From: Paracoccus kondratievae | Lineage (GTDB): Bacteria; Pseudomonadota; Alphaproteobacteria; Rhodobacterales; Rhodobacteraceae | Assembly (NCBI RefSeq): GCF_009301415.1 | Contig: NZ_CP045073.1 | Location: 434,001-498,000 of the forward strand | Reading direction: 5' to 3' | DNA: 64,000 nt | Part shown: positions 52,251 to 61,194 of the stretch, in pieces | Layout: every line of letters starts with the position of its first letter | How positions within the stretch are numbered: the first letter of the stretch is position 1 | The notes under the pieces: model-generated | What the model was told of the DNA's origin: nothing | The model's database searches: none | What the model saw: the letters and a program-made list of their open reading frames with translations, nothing else | Position numbers and translations under genes: made by a program

Positions 52251-53153
52251 TTAGCCCCGCCACTCGGTCACAAGCATCTCTCTGAACCGCATGGCCGATG
52301 GTGACAGGCGCGCCCCGCGCCGCTCGACCAGCCCGATCGAGCGGGTGACAATCGGATCGACCAGCTTGATCGTCGCGATCAGCGGATGCTCGCGTTGCGG
52401 GGTGGCGAGCTTTGGCAGGACCGATATGCCCAGACCCGCCTCGACCAGCCCCAAAGAGGTGGAAAGGTGGTTCACCTCGTAAAACCAGTTCAGCTCAAGC
52501 TGCTGATTTGCGGCGGCAAGAGCGTGGTCCAGCACCGCACGGTTGCCCGATTTCTTGGAAACGCCGATCAGCGGATGGCCCTGCAGCGCCTCCCATGGCA
52601 GGGTCGAGGTCGCGGCCAGGGGGTGGTCGCGGCGACAAGCCAGAACAAAGGGATCCTCCATCAGCGGGGTAAAGATCAGTTCCTCGCGTGAAGCGCCGAT
52701 AATGTTGATGCCGAACTCGACCTCGCCATTCGCGACAGCATCCAGCCCCTCGTTCGCCGACAGGTCCATGATGCGAAAGCGGATACCGGGAAAGCGTTGG
52801 TTAAACGCTTCGATCACCCGCGGCAGAAAGTAGAAGGCCGCGGTCGGCACCGAAGCCAGCGTCACCTGTGCGCGGTGGCGGCCACGCAGATCGCTGATCG
52901 ACAGGATCGATTCCTCGAATTCATCGACCAGCCGGCGAACCAGAGGCATCAGCTCGCGTCCTATCTGGGTCGGAGCCACGCGCCTGGTCGTACGCTCGAT
53001 CAACTGAGCGCCAACCGCCTCTTCAAAGGATTTGATCCGCCGTGACAGCGCGGGAGTGGACATGTTCAGATAACGCGCCGCCTCGCTGAACGAGGAAAAT
53101 TCCAGCACGGCCAGAAAGGCGCGAAGATCCAGAAACTCGAAATTGTTTTGCAT
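52251..53153 (-). CDS. LysR-family transcriptional regulator
   Basis: 300 residues: winged helix-turn-helix at the N terminus (LRAFLAVLEFSSFSEAARYLNMSTPALSRRIKSFEEAVGAQLIERTTRRV) and a LysR substrate-binding domain (about 95-295). ATG 53153 gives the normal start. It diverges from the tautomerase-TctCBA operon with a 100-bp AT-rich space, the standard LysR arrangement, so it probably activates that operon in response to a di- or tricarboxylate. Two AATAATNA-rich stretches lie in this space, but no definite LysR box is assigned. Confidence 0.9.
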   Translation of the reverse strand: MQNNFEFLDLRAFLAVLEFSSFSEAARYLNMSTPALSRRIKSFEEAVGAQLIERTTRRVAPTQIGRELMPLVRRLVDEFEESILSISDLRGRHRAQVTLASVPTAAFYFLPRVIEAFNQRFPGIRFRIMDLSANEGLDAVANGEVEFGINIIGASREELIFTPLMEDPFVLACRRDHPLAATSTLPWEALQGHPLIGVSKKSGNRAVLDHALAAANQQLELNWFYEVNHLSTSLGLVEAGLGISVLPKLATPQREHPLIATIKLVDPIVTRSIGLVERRGARLSPSAMRFREMLVTEWRG

Positions 53154-53253
53154 TACGCAATAATAATGAAATTCTTTGCAATTCACAACACAGTCTGATT
53201 GTAGCAATTGCTTCTTCGTGAGGTGGACGGTGGCACCTCGGAGGAGAATCAGC

Positions 53254-54327
53254 GTGGACGATCAGATCCGCATTCCTTGCGTCATGATGCGCGGCGGCAC
53301 GTCTAAGGGGCCGTTCTTTCTGCGCAGCGACCTGCCCAGCGATCCGCAACAGCGCGATCAGCTGCTGATCGAGATCATGGGCTCGGGCCATCCGTTGCAG
53401 ATCGACGGGATCGGCGGCGGCAATACCCTTAGCTCCAAAGTCGCGATCATCGGCCCGGCCACGCGCGAAGGGGCGGATGTCGATTACCTGTTTGCACAGG
53501 TGAACGTGCTTGAGAGGCTGGTGGACACCGGGCCGAACTGCGGCAATATGCTGTCCGCCGTCGGCGCCTTTGCCATCGAACAGGGCCTTGTTCCGGCCCA
53601 GAACGGCGAAACCCGGGTCAAGGTTCACAACGTCAACACCGGCAAGATCATCGAGGCGCGCATCCAGACACCGGGTGGCGAATTGCGTTATCAGGGCGAT
53701 ACCCAGATCGACGGCGTTCCCGGAACAGCCGCACCGGTATATCTGGCATTTCTGGAGGCGATTGGCGCAAAGACCGGCAAGATGCTGCCCTCGGGCACCC
53801 CGCATGAGATCATCCACGGCATCCCGGTGTCGCTGATCGACGGCGCGACCCCGGTCGTGATCGCACGAGCCGAGGCTTTTGGCCTGACCGGTTCGGAAAG
53901 CGCGGCGGAACTGGACGGGAACCGCGATTTCATGGCGCGTCTTGAAGAAATCCGGGTCGAGGCCGGCTCCCGGATGGGGCTTGCAGGGGTACGCAACTCG
54001 GTCCTGCCAAAGCCAGTGCTGATCGGCGCGCCAAGGAATGGGGGCAGCCTCGCGGTGCGCTATTTCACCCCGCATAGCTGCCACAGCGCGCTTGCGACCA
54101 CGGGGGCAGTCTCGATTGCGATTGCGGCGACCCTGCCCGACAGCATTGTTGGCGCAGCGCTGTCCGATTTGCGCTATCCGGCTGATCTGACATTTGAACA
54201 TCCGACCGGTCGCATGAACGTCCGTGTCGAACTGGATGAGGCGGCAGGAGGCAGGCCAGTCGTCTTTGTGACCCGCACCTGCCGCCGCCTTTTCGAGGGT
54301 GCCGCGCTCGTGCGCCGCAGGAACTGA
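53254..54327 (+). CDS. PrpF-family isomerase, 4-oxalomesaconate tautomerase-like (GalD)
   Basis: 357 residues from a GTG preceded by GGAGGAGA. Hallmarks of the PrpF/GalD fold are IPCVMMRGGTSKGPFFL at the start with the catalytic serine and lysine region, GIGGGNTLSSKVAIIGP, DTGPNCGNMLSAVGAFAIE with the conserved cysteine, and a matching second half (RYFTPHSCHSALATTGAVSIA). GalD converts keto and enol tautomers of 4-oxalomesaconate in gallate catabolism, and PrpF isomerises aconitate; both act on tricarboxylates. Its operon with a tripartite tricarboxylate transporter supports such a substrate. Which one is open. Confidence 0.85.
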   Translation: MDDQIRIPCVMMRGGTSKGPFFLRSDLPSDPQQRDQLLIEIMGSGHPLQIDGIGGGNTLSSKVAIIGPATREGADVDYLFAQVNVLERLVDTGPNCGNMLSAVGAFAIEQGLVPAQNGETRVKVHNVNTGKIIEARIQTPGGELRYQGDTQIDGVPGTAAPVYLAFLEAIGAKTGKMLPSGTPHEIIHGIPVSLIDGATPVVIARAEAFGLTGSESAAELDGNRDFMARLEEIRVEAGSRMGLAGVRNSVLPKPVLIGAPRNGGSLAVRYFTPHSCHSALATTGAVSIAIAATLPDSIVGAALSDLRYPADLTFEHPTGRMNVRVELDEAAGGRPVVFVTRTCRRLFEGAALVRRRN

Positions 54328-54388
54328 CAAGCTTGACGGCGTCGAGGAGGCGCTCGCCACCACTCTGAACACAAGGGAGGAATTCAGG

Positions 54389-55360
54389 ATGATGAATTAT
54401 ACACGCCGATTCATGCTGGGCGTTGCCGCAGCGGCCCTGACGCTGACCTCGATGCCCGCGATGGCACAGGACTATCCGTCAAAACCCGTGACGCTGGTCG
54501 TCTCTTACGCGGCAGGCGGGGGTACAGATGCCATCGCGCGGATCTTTGCCGCGCGGCTGGAAACCGCGCTTGGGGGCCGGGTGATTGTCGAAAACCGCCC
54601 CGGCGCCGCCGCAAACATCGGCACCGATGTCGTCGCCAAGGCCCAGCCCGACGGCTATACGCTGCTGATCGGCAATCAGGGGCCGATGGTCGTGAACCCC
54701 CATATCTTCAGGCTGCGCAACGACCCAGCCGAGACGCTGGACCCGATCGCAATGATTGCCGATGCGCAGCTGGTCGTCGTCGCCGGCCCCAGCCTTAAGG
54801 TCGACAGCATGCAGGCGCTGCTGGACAAAGCAAGGGAAAGTCAGCTCGTCTATGGCTCGGCCGGCAATGCCTCGGCAAGCCATGTTGCCACCCTTCTTTT
54901 GGGCCAGACCGCCGAGGTCAAACTGAAGCACGTCCCCTATAAAGGCGCGGGTCCTGCGATCAACGACCTTCTGGGTGGGCATGTCGATTTCATGGTCACT
55001 ACGGTCCCCTCGGTCATCGGGCTTATTCAGGACGGCACGCTGAAGGCTTTGGCCGTCACCGGCAAGGATCGTTTCCCCGGCCTGCCCGATGTACCGACCG
55101 TGGCCGAGGCCGCGCTGCCCACCTATAGCGCCACGGCCTGGTACGGGTTGCTGGGACCCAAAGGCCTGCCGCAAGAGGTACGCGACAAGCTTGCGGCGGC
55201 CACGCAAGAGGCACTTGCCGATCCCGCCTTTATCGAGAGCCTGAACAAGGATGGCGGCGTGCCCTCTGATCTGGTCGGACAGGATTTCGCCGGTTTCATG
55301 GCCGCCGAGCGCGCCCGCTGGGGCGAGGTCGTCAAAGCCGCCGATATCAAGGTGGAATAA
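54389..55360 (+). CDS. tctC: Tripartite tricarboxylate transporter binding protein (TctC/Bug family)
   Basis: 323 residues with a signal peptide (about 1-25, ending AMA before QDYPSKPV). Bug-family marks: YPSKPVTLVVSYAAGGGTDAIAR, VIVENRPGAAANIGTDVVAKA, DGYTLLIGNQG, and LKHVPYKGAGPAINDLLGGHVD. It is a high-affinity periplasmic receptor for carboxylates, serving the TctA-TctB permease. AAGGGAGG lies nine bases before the start. Three genes, tctC, tctB and tctA, follow one another with spacings of a few bases. Confidence 0.92.
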   Translation: MMNYTRRFMLGVAAAALTLTSMPAMAQDYPSKPVTLVVSYAAGGGTDAIARIFAARLETALGGRVIVENRPGAAANIGTDVVAKAQPDGYTLLIGNQGPMVVNPHIFRLRNDPAETLDPIAMIADAQLVVVAGPSLKVDSMQALLDKARESQLVYGSAGNASASHVATLLLGQTAEVKLKHVPYKGAGPAINDLLGGHVDFMVTTVPSVIGLIQDGTLKALAVTGKDRFPGLPDVPTVAEAALPTYSATAWYGLLGPKGLPQEVRDKLAAATQEALADPAFIESLNKDGGVPSDLVGQDFAGFMAAERARWGEVVKAADIKVE

Positions 55361-55363
55361 GCG

Positions 55364-55921
55364 ATGACCCAAGGCCCAGAAACAATCCAGGTCGATCTGC
55401 CGGCGCATGAGCCAGCGCAGCCCCTGCCGCCTCTGTCAAGCCCATGGCTCGGTCGTGAACGGCTTGCCGGGCTTAGCCTGATCGGTCTTGGCCTTTTTGC
55501 GCTTTACGCCAGCGCCGATCTGCCCTTTGCAAGCGAAAGCGGCGTGGGGTCGGGACTGTTGCCGCGCGCGCTGGCCTTGATCCTGATCGCGCTGGGGTTC
55601 GTGCAGATTGCGGTCACCTGGTCTGACAAGCCTGAATCGACCGGGCGCTGGCCGGTCCGCGACATGCTGCCGGTGCTGATCGGGGTGTTTCTGTTCGCAA
55701 TCACCATCCGCGGCTACCAGTTCGGCACCTTCGAGATCCCTGCGCTAGGTATGGCGGTGGCAACGCCCTTGGCGACATTTCTGTCCGGTCTTGCCGCAAA
55801 GGATATGCGCATCGGCGAGCTTGTCGTCTTTAGCGTGATCCTGACCGTCGTTTGCATCGGTCTGTTTCGCTATGCGCTGGGGCTGTCGCTGCCCGTGGCC
55901 CCATGGTTGATCGGATACTGA
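55364..55921 (+). CDS. tctB: Tripartite tricarboxylate transporter small permease (TctB)
   Basis: 185 residues. A polar N-terminal tail of about 30 residues is followed by four membrane helices (LAGLSLIGLGLFALYASADL; GSGLLPRALALILIALGFVQ; DMLPVLIGVFLFAITI; VVFSVILTVVCIGLFRYALG), the TctB layout. It is the small subunit that associates with TctA. It begins three bases after tctC and ends one base before tctA. Confidence 0.88.
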   Translation: MTQGPETIQVDLPAHEPAQPLPPLSSPWLGRERLAGLSLIGLGLFALYASADLPFASESGVGSGLLPRALALILIALGFVQIAVTWSDKPESTGRWPVRDMLPVLIGVFLFAITIRGYQFGTFEIPALGMAVATPLATFLSGLAAKDMRIGELVVFSVILTVVCIGLFRYALGLSLPVAPWLIGY

Positions 55922-55922
55922 C

Positions 55923-57428
55923 ATGATGGCCGTTCTTGAACATCTGGGGCTGGGCCTTGCGGTCGCGTTCACCCTGCAAAACATCCTGTTCTGCTTTATC
56001 GGCTGCCTTATCGGCACGCTGGTTGGCGTGCTGCCGGGCGTCGGACCGGTGGCGACAATTTCGATCCTGCTGCCGGTCACGCTGTCGCTTGACCCGACCG
56101 GGGCGCTGATCATGCTCGCCGGTATCTATTATGGGGCTCAATACGGCGGCTCGACCACCGCAATCCTTGTCAACATCCCCGGAGAGGCCACCGCGGTCGT
56201 GACCGCCATCGACGGGCATGAGATGGCGAAAAAGGGCCAGGCCGGGCTGGCGCTGGGACTGGCCGCCATCGGTTCGTTCATCGCGGGCACGGTGGCCACC
56301 GTCGTCATCGCTGCGCTTGCAACGCCAATGACGCGGCTGGGCCTGCTGTTCGGGCCGGCCGAGTACTTCTCGCTCATGATCATGGGGCTGGTGCTTGCGG
56401 TCGTGCTGGCGCATGGCTCGCTGGTCAAGGCGCTGGCGATGATCGTCGCGGGCGTGCTTTTGTCCTGCGTCGGCGCGGATATGGAAACCGGGCGCGAGCG
56501 CATGACCTTTGACATCTACATGCTCAGCGACGGGATCGAGTTCACCGTGCTGGCCATGGGCATTTTCGGCTTTGGCGAGATCTTCAAGAACCTTGCCGAT
56601 CCCGAAAAGCGGGACGTGATGCGCAACAGGATCGGCCGCCTGTTGCCAACGCTGAGAGAGCTGCGTGAGAATTTTGGCGCGATCCTGCGCGGGACCGGCC
56701 TCGGCTCGGTTCTGGGCGTGCTGCCGGGCAATGGTGCGATCCTTGCCCCATTCGCCAGCTATGCTTTGGAAAAACGCCTGTCCGACCGGCCTCAGGATTT
56801 CGGCTCGGGCGTGCCGCAGGCTGTCTCGGGTCCTGAATCGGCCAATAACGCGGGTGCGCAGACCTCGTTCATTCCGCTGCTGACGCTGGGCATTCCTCCG
56901 AATGCTGTCATGGCGCTGATGGTCGGGGCGATGATGATCCAGGGCATCGTGCCGGGACCGCAGGTGATCCAGAACAGCCCCGATCTGTTCTGGGGACTGG
57001 TCGCCTCGATGTGGATTGGCAACCTGATGCTTGTTGTGATCAACCTGCCTCTGATCGGGCTGTGGGTAAAGCTGCTGAAGGTGCCTTATCGCCTGCTTTT
57101 CCCGGCCATTGTCGCCTTTTGCTGCATCGGTTTGTTCTCGATCTCGAACGACGGGGCACAGGTGATCATGGCGGGGATCATGGGCCTGGTCGGCTTTGCC
57201 CTTTACAAGCTGCAGTTCGAGCCTGCGCCGCTGGCCCTCGGCTTTGTCCTGGGCCGGTTGCTTGAGGAAAAGCTGCGTCAGGCGCTGATCATCTCGGACG
57301 GAGGCATGGGCACTTTCGTCACCTCGCCCCTGTCGGCGGCACTGCTGCTGATCGCACTGGGGGCGCTGGCGGTCGCCGTTCTGCCCTCGATGCGAAAATC
57401 GCGCGAAGAGATATTTACCGAAGCTTAA
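55923..57428 (+). CDS. tctA: Tripartite tricarboxylate transporter large permease (TctA)
   Basis: 501 residues with about twelve membrane helices. Family motifs: GTLVGVLPGVGPVATISILLPVT, YGAQYGGSTTAILVNIPGEATAVVTAIDGHEMAKKGQAG, and the repeat in the second half LGVLPGNGAILAPFASYALEK with SGPESANNAGAQTSFIPLLTLGIPPNAVMALM. It carries the carboxylate across the inner membrane, driven by the ion gradient. It is the last gene of the operon, with a strong hairpin right after. Confidence 0.93.
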   Translation: MMAVLEHLGLGLAVAFTLQNILFCFIGCLIGTLVGVLPGVGPVATISILLPVTLSLDPTGALIMLAGIYYGAQYGGSTTAILVNIPGEATAVVTAIDGHEMAKKGQAGLALGLAAIGSFIAGTVATVVIAALATPMTRLGLLFGPAEYFSLMIMGLVLAVVLAHGSLVKALAMIVAGVLLSCVGADMETGRERMTFDIYMLSDGIEFTVLAMGIFGFGEIFKNLADPEKRDVMRNRIGRLLPTLRELRENFGAILRGTGLGSVLGVLPGNGAILAPFASYALEKRLSDRPQDFGSGVPQAVSGPESANNAGAQTSFIPLLTLGIPPNAVMALMVGAMMIQGIVPGPQVIQNSPDLFWGLVASMWIGNLMLVVINLPLIGLWVKLLKVPYRLLFPAIVAFCCIGLFSISNDGAQVIMAGIMGLVGFALYKLQFEPAPLALGFVLGRLLEEKLRQALIISDGGMGTFVTSPLSAALLLIALGALAVAVLPSMRKSREEIFTEA

Positions 57429-57435
57429 GATGCCA

Positions 57436-57462
57436 ATACGCGGCCCTGGAAGGGCCGCGTAT
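57436..57462. terminator. Bidirectional terminator hairpin after tctA
   Basis: ATACGCGGCCCT at 57436-57447 and AGGGCCGCGTAT at 57451-57462 form a perfect 12-bp stem with a three-base loop between two converging operons. The T tract is short on both sides, so termination efficiency is uncertain, but the hairpin is clear. Confidence 0.65.
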
Positions 57463-57481
57463 TCTCACCCCCGAATACATC

Positions 57482-58468
57482 TTACAAGGCAAGGCGCACG
57501 ACACTTTCCACGCCGCCCTTGACTTCGCCCTCAGGCGTCTTGACGGTGACGTAAAGAACGGCGTTCTGCGCATCCAACGCAAGGCTGTTCGGCGCGCCAT
57601 CCATCAGGACACGGCCCACCAGTTCAAACGTGTCACTGTCCAGAATGGCCAACGTCCGGTCGCCGCGATTGGTGACATAAATGCGGCGACGTGTCGGGTC
57701 ATGCAGGACCGCAATCGGCCCGACGCCAACCGGTGCGTGCCGGATCTCGCGCCCGGTCGCCGCCTCAAGCTCAAACAGGCGATTGCCGCGCCCCTTGCGG
57801 CGATAGGTCGGCAGGTGCTCTTGCCAGAGCGTATCGAAATACGCATGGCCCTGATCGGTCGCAAATATCCGCCCGCCCGCGGCATCAAGCGCCAGATTAA
57901 GCAGCTGGTCCCCCGGCGTCTCGGCCTTTCCGATGATTTTATGCGTCGCGCGGTCCAGCGTGATGATCTGGCCCTGCATGTTCGAGATGAATATCCGCCC
58001 CTGCCCTTGATCCAGCGCGATCCCCGTCGCGACGAACCCAAGGCCCGGCACCACCCGCTCTACCGCAAGGGAATGCGTATCAATGACATGCAGCGCGCTG
58101 TCCGAGAATGAGACACCCGGCGCGTAAAGCCGGCGTTGCTGTGGATCGGCAATAAGTTCGCGGAAATGATAACCGTCCCCGAACGCGGTCAGAGGGATGA
58201 TCGCAGTGACGGCACCGGCGGCAATATCAATCACCGTGATCTCTGGTTCGGTGCCGCCGCTTGCATAAAGGCGACCCGCCGCATCATCCAGCGCAAGGCC
58301 AAAGCCCTTGCCCGGCAAAGGAATCTCAGCCTCGACCGCAAGCGTGTCGGGGTCAAGGCGCAGGATGCGTGACGACCCCGGGGCCCCTGCAGAGGCGACA
58401 AAAACCGCGCCCTGACGCCGAGAGTGGACAATTTCGTAAAGACCCGGCGCAACGGCTTTTTGCAACAT
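57482..58468 (-). CDS. YncE-like beta-propeller repeat protein
   Basis: 328 residues built of repeated YVTN-type blades (ILRLDPDTLAVEAEIPLPGKGFGLALD; ALHVIDTHSLAVERVVPGLGFVATGIALD; RRRIYVTNRGDRTLAILDSDTFELVGRV). ATG 58468 is favoured because AAAGGCAGGA lies before it; an earlier ATG at 58525 overlaps the preceding gene by 11 bp. Neither start gives a signal peptide, unlike periplasmic YncE of E. coli. It is the distal gene of the siderophore-uptake operon. Possible jobs are binding or releasing iron from the siderophore in the cytoplasm; this is inference only. Confidence 0.82.
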   Translation of the reverse strand: MLQKAVAPGLYEIVHSRRQGAVFVASAGAPGSSRILRLDPDTLAVEAEIPLPGKGFGLALDDAAGRLYASGGTEPEITVIDIAAGAVTAIIPLTAFGDGYHFRELIADPQQRRLYAPGVSFSDSALHVIDTHSLAVERVVPGLGFVATGIALDQGQGRIFISNMQGQIITLDRATHKIIGKAETPGDQLLNLALDAAGGRIFATDQGHAYFDTLWQEHLPTYRRKGRGNRLFELEAATGREIRHAPVGVGPIAVLHDPTRRRIYVTNRGDRTLAILDSDTFELVGRVLMDGAPNSLALDAQNAVLYVTVKTPEGEVKGGVESVVRLAL

Positions 58469-58514
58469 CCGGTCCTGCCTTTTGCGGTTTTCGGGACCCT
58501 CGCCCGGTGCGGAT

Positions 58515-59474
58515 TTAATGCGCATAGGCGCGGCTTACGTCGTCGATCATGATTTCCAGCGGCGTGATGCTGGCTGCGGTCACATACCAGGCCTCGGGAT
58601 CGACAAGGATCACCCTGCCCTTTTTCCAGGCGTTGGTTTCACGCAACAGCGGATTGCCGATGGTCTCGGGGTCCAGAACGGACCGATGCTCCATCACCGC
58701 GGTTCGATCAATCACGAAAATGATGTCAGGGTTGGTGGCCTGAATGAATTCGCTGGTCACGGGTTGACCATGAACCCCGGTCTCTGCCGCGTCATTGGCA
58801 GGTCTGACCCCGAAGGTTTCGAATACGAAACCATAGCGTGAATGCGGGCCAAAGGCGCTGAAAGCACCGTTGTTGTGCATGACGATCAGTGCACGCTCAG
58901 GACGGTCGCGGGTCAGGTCGCGCAGGGCGATCAGCTTTGCGTCAAGAGAAGCCAGCCTTTCCTGCGCCCGCCCCTCCTTGCCAAAAATCCGGGCGAGCAG
59001 CAGGAAGTGATCCCGCACGACCTCGATATGGCCCGCCCCGCTATCGCGGTAATCGACATCGAAATGCAGGACCGGGGCGATGCGGCTCATCTCGCGGTAA
59101 TGTTCCGCCTGTAGCGAGGTGATAAGGATCAGGTCCGGGCGCAGGGCATGGATCTTTTCAACATTGGGTTTGACGATAAAGCCCAGATCCGCAACCGCCG
59201 GATCTTCCCGGTACTTCGAAAGGAAATGCGGCACATAATCCTTGGCCGTGCCCGCAACCGGCACGCCAAGCTGGTCCAGGAAATCAAGCTCATTCATGTC
59301 AAGTGCCGCGACCTTTTCGGGCCGATGCTCGATGCTTGTCGTTCCCAATGCATGTTCGACCTGAATCGGGGCAAAGGGCACAGCCTCGGCGCTGGCAGGA
59401 CCGGGCAGCAGGATCGCCAGCGCAAGCGCCAGCAAAAGGGGGGCGCCGCAGCGCAGTCGGGGGGATCGGCTCAT
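58515..59474 (-). CDS. Iron-siderophore ABC transporter substrate-binding protein (FecB-like)
   Basis: About 319 residues from ATG 59474 (ATGA overlap with the ATPase gene), with an Arg-rich N region and signal peptide to about residue 30 (GPASA before EAVPFA). The type 3 periplasmic binding fold shows in RPEKVAALDMNELDFLDQLGVPVAGTA, RPDLILITSLQAEHYREM, NPDIIFVIDRT and the VYLVD-like strand GRVILVDPEAWYVTA. FecB/FatB-type proteins deliver ferric siderophores to FecCD permeases. The siderophore type is not determined by sequence. Confidence 0.9.
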   Translation of the reverse strand: MSRSPRLRCGAPLLLALALAILLPGPASAEAVPFAPIQVEHALGTTSIEHRPEKVAALDMNELDFLDQLGVPVAGTAKDYVPHFLSKYREDPAVADLGFIVKPNVEKIHALRPDLILITSLQAEHYREMSRIAPVLHFDVDYRDSGAGHIEVVRDHFLLLARIFGKEGRAQERLASLDAKLIALRDLTRDRPERALIVMHNNGAFSAFGPHSRYGFVFETFGVRPANDAAETGVHGQPVTSEFIQATNPDIIFVIDRTAVMEHRSVLDPETIGNPLLRETNAWKKGRVILVDPEAWYVTAASITPLEIMIDDVSRAYAH

Positions 59475-60247
59475 CCCGCTTCTCCTTTCGGGGTGAAGTA
59501 ATCGCAAAGCCGGCCATGCGGGCGCGGCAGGATGTGGAAATCAAGGCCATAGAGATCGCGCAGCCCGGCCTCGGTCACCACCTGATCGACCGTGCCCGAG
59601 GAATGCAGCCTGCCGTCCTTTAGCGCGATGATCTGGTCAGAATGGTTGGCAGCAAAGTTGATGTCATGGATCACCGCAACGACCGTCCGGCCCAGATCGT
59701 CGCAAAGCGAGCGCAGCGCCTGCATGATCCGCAGCGCGTGGCGCATGTCGAGATTGTTCAGCGGCTCATCAAGCAGCAGGCAATCGGTCTGCTGGGCAAT
59801 CGTCATGGCCAGAAAAGCCATCTGCCGCTGACCTCCACTAAGCTCATCAAGCCGCGCCTTGCGGATTGTATCGAGCGACAGAAATGCAATGGCCTCATCC
59901 GTGGCGCGGCGATCCTCGGCGGTCGGACGGCCACGGTTGTGGGGAAAGCGGCCGAAGGCGACCAGTTCCTCGACCGTCAGGCGTAACTCGATGGCGGGGA
60001 ACTGGCGCAACGTGGCAACGCGCCGGGCATATTCAGCCCGGGAAATGCGGGCAATATCCGCACCGCCAAGCGTGATCCGGCCTGAACCCGGTTCGGCCAG
60101 ACGCGCAATCAGCATCAGCAGCGTCGATTTCCCCGCGCCGTTCGGCCCGATAATCGAGGTAAGGCTTTGCCTTGGAAACCGCGCAGTGATCCCCGTCAGG
60201 ACGGCGCGCGTACCGTGGCTTTTGCCGATGTCGGTCAGAAGGATCAT
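59471..60247 (-). CDS. Iron-siderophore ABC transporter ATP-binding protein (FecE-like)
   Basis: 258 residues. Walker A GPNGAGKSTLLMLIAR, signature LSGGQRQMAFLAMTIAQ, Walker B CLLLDEPLNNLD and the switch histidine in VVAVIHDINFAANHSD. It belongs to the FepC/FecE group that powers ferric-siderophore import. It overlaps both neighbours by four bases. Confidence 0.93.
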   Translation of the reverse strand: MILLTDIGKSHGTRAVLTGITARFPRQSLTSIIGPNGAGKSTLLMLIARLAEPGSGRITLGGADIARISRAEYARRVATLRQFPAIELRLTVEELVAFGRFPHNRGRPTAEDRRATDEAIAFLSLDTIRKARLDELSGGQRQMAFLAMTIAQQTDCLLLDEPLNNLDMRHALRIMQALRSLCDDLGRTVVAVIHDINFAANHSDQIIALKDGRLHSSGTVDQVVTEAGLRDLYGLDFHILPRPHGRLCDYFTPKGEAG

Positions 60248-61194
60248 ATCATGCTCCTTTGGCGCAGCATCAGCGCCAGAAACCAGACGCCACAGGCAAG
60301 ATTGACCAGAATGCCGACCGTGGTGCGATAATCGAACAGGTGTTCGACCATCAGTTGCGCCAGCAGGAACATACCGACAGCGATAGCGCAGCCCATGGGC
60401 AGGGTCAGGCGATGACCTGCGCCCGGCGCCAGTGCATAGGCAAGGTTGGCGACGAAAATCCCCATGAAGGCTGTGGGGCCGATCAGACTGGTCGATACCG
60501 CGACCAGCACCGCGATCAGCATAAGCAGCCTGCGCACCGCACGACGATGATCAATGCCCAGCGACATCGCCTGATCCCGGCCAAGCGCCAGCACATCAAG
60601 GGCCGGCAGCCCGCGCCAGCCCGCCAGACAGATCACGCAGAACAGGATGGTCGAGACAAGCAGACGCCAGGGCTCAACCCGCTCAAACGAGATCTGCGCG
60701 GCGGACTGAAAGATCGCGAACTCTCCGGGGCTGATGCGCAACTGGAGGAATTGCGTGACGGTACCGATCACCATGGTCAGGACCAAACCGACCAGCATCA
60801 GCATCCACAGGTCCGCCCGCCCATCGCGAAACAGCCAGCGGTCAAGGGTAAGCGAATAGCCCAGCATAAACAGGATCGAGAGCAGGAAGCCCCCGCTGCC
60901 GCCCCAGAGGGTCAGGCCTGAGGCCCCAAGGGTCAGGACCAGAACCGATTGCAGCAGCAGATAGACTGCCTCATATCCCATGACCGCCGGGGTCAAGATC
61001 CGGTTGCCTGCGACAGTCTGAAAACTGATCGAGGAAAGCGCCACGGCGCAGCCTCCGACGATCATCGCAGCAAGCTTCATCAGTCGCCGGGGGATCAGCC
61101 AGACCGGGTCAGCCGCAGCGCCTTGCAGGACAAAGGCCAGCGCCAGCAGGGCAAGACCAAACGCAGTCAGGGCAAAAGTCGCGCGCGCCGTCAT
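60244..61194 (-). CDS. Iron-siderophore ABC transporter permease (FecCD family)
   Basis: 316 residues and about nine to ten membrane helices. Conserved FecCD parts include SISFQTVAGNRILTPAVMGYEAVYLLLQ, ALGRDQAMSLGIDHRRAVRRLLM (coupling region) and LIGPTAFMGIFVANLAYAL. Start ATG 61194 overlaps the stop of the other permease gene by four bases. The two different permeases form a heterodimeric channel. Confidence 0.92.
   Translation of the reverse strand: MTARATFALTAFGLALLALAFVLQGAAADPVWLIPRRLMKLAAMIVGGCAVALSSISFQTVAGNRILTPAVMGYEAVYLLLQSVLVLTLGASGLTLWGGSGGFLLSILFMLGYSLTLDRWLFRDGRADLWMLMLVGLVLTMVIGTVTQFLQLRISPGEFAIFQSAAQISFERVEPWRLLVSTILFCVICLAGWRGLPALDVLALGRDQAMSLGIDHRRAVRRLLMLIAVLVAVSTSLIGPTAFMGIFVANLAYALAPGAGHRLTLPMGCAIAVGMFLLAQLMVEHLFDYRTTVGILVNLACGVWFLALMLRQRSMI

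Noticed and set aside
53023..54372. 449-residue open frame on the minus strand
   Set aside because: Antisense shadow of the PrpF/GalD-like gene, lacking motifs and crossing into the LysR coding region.
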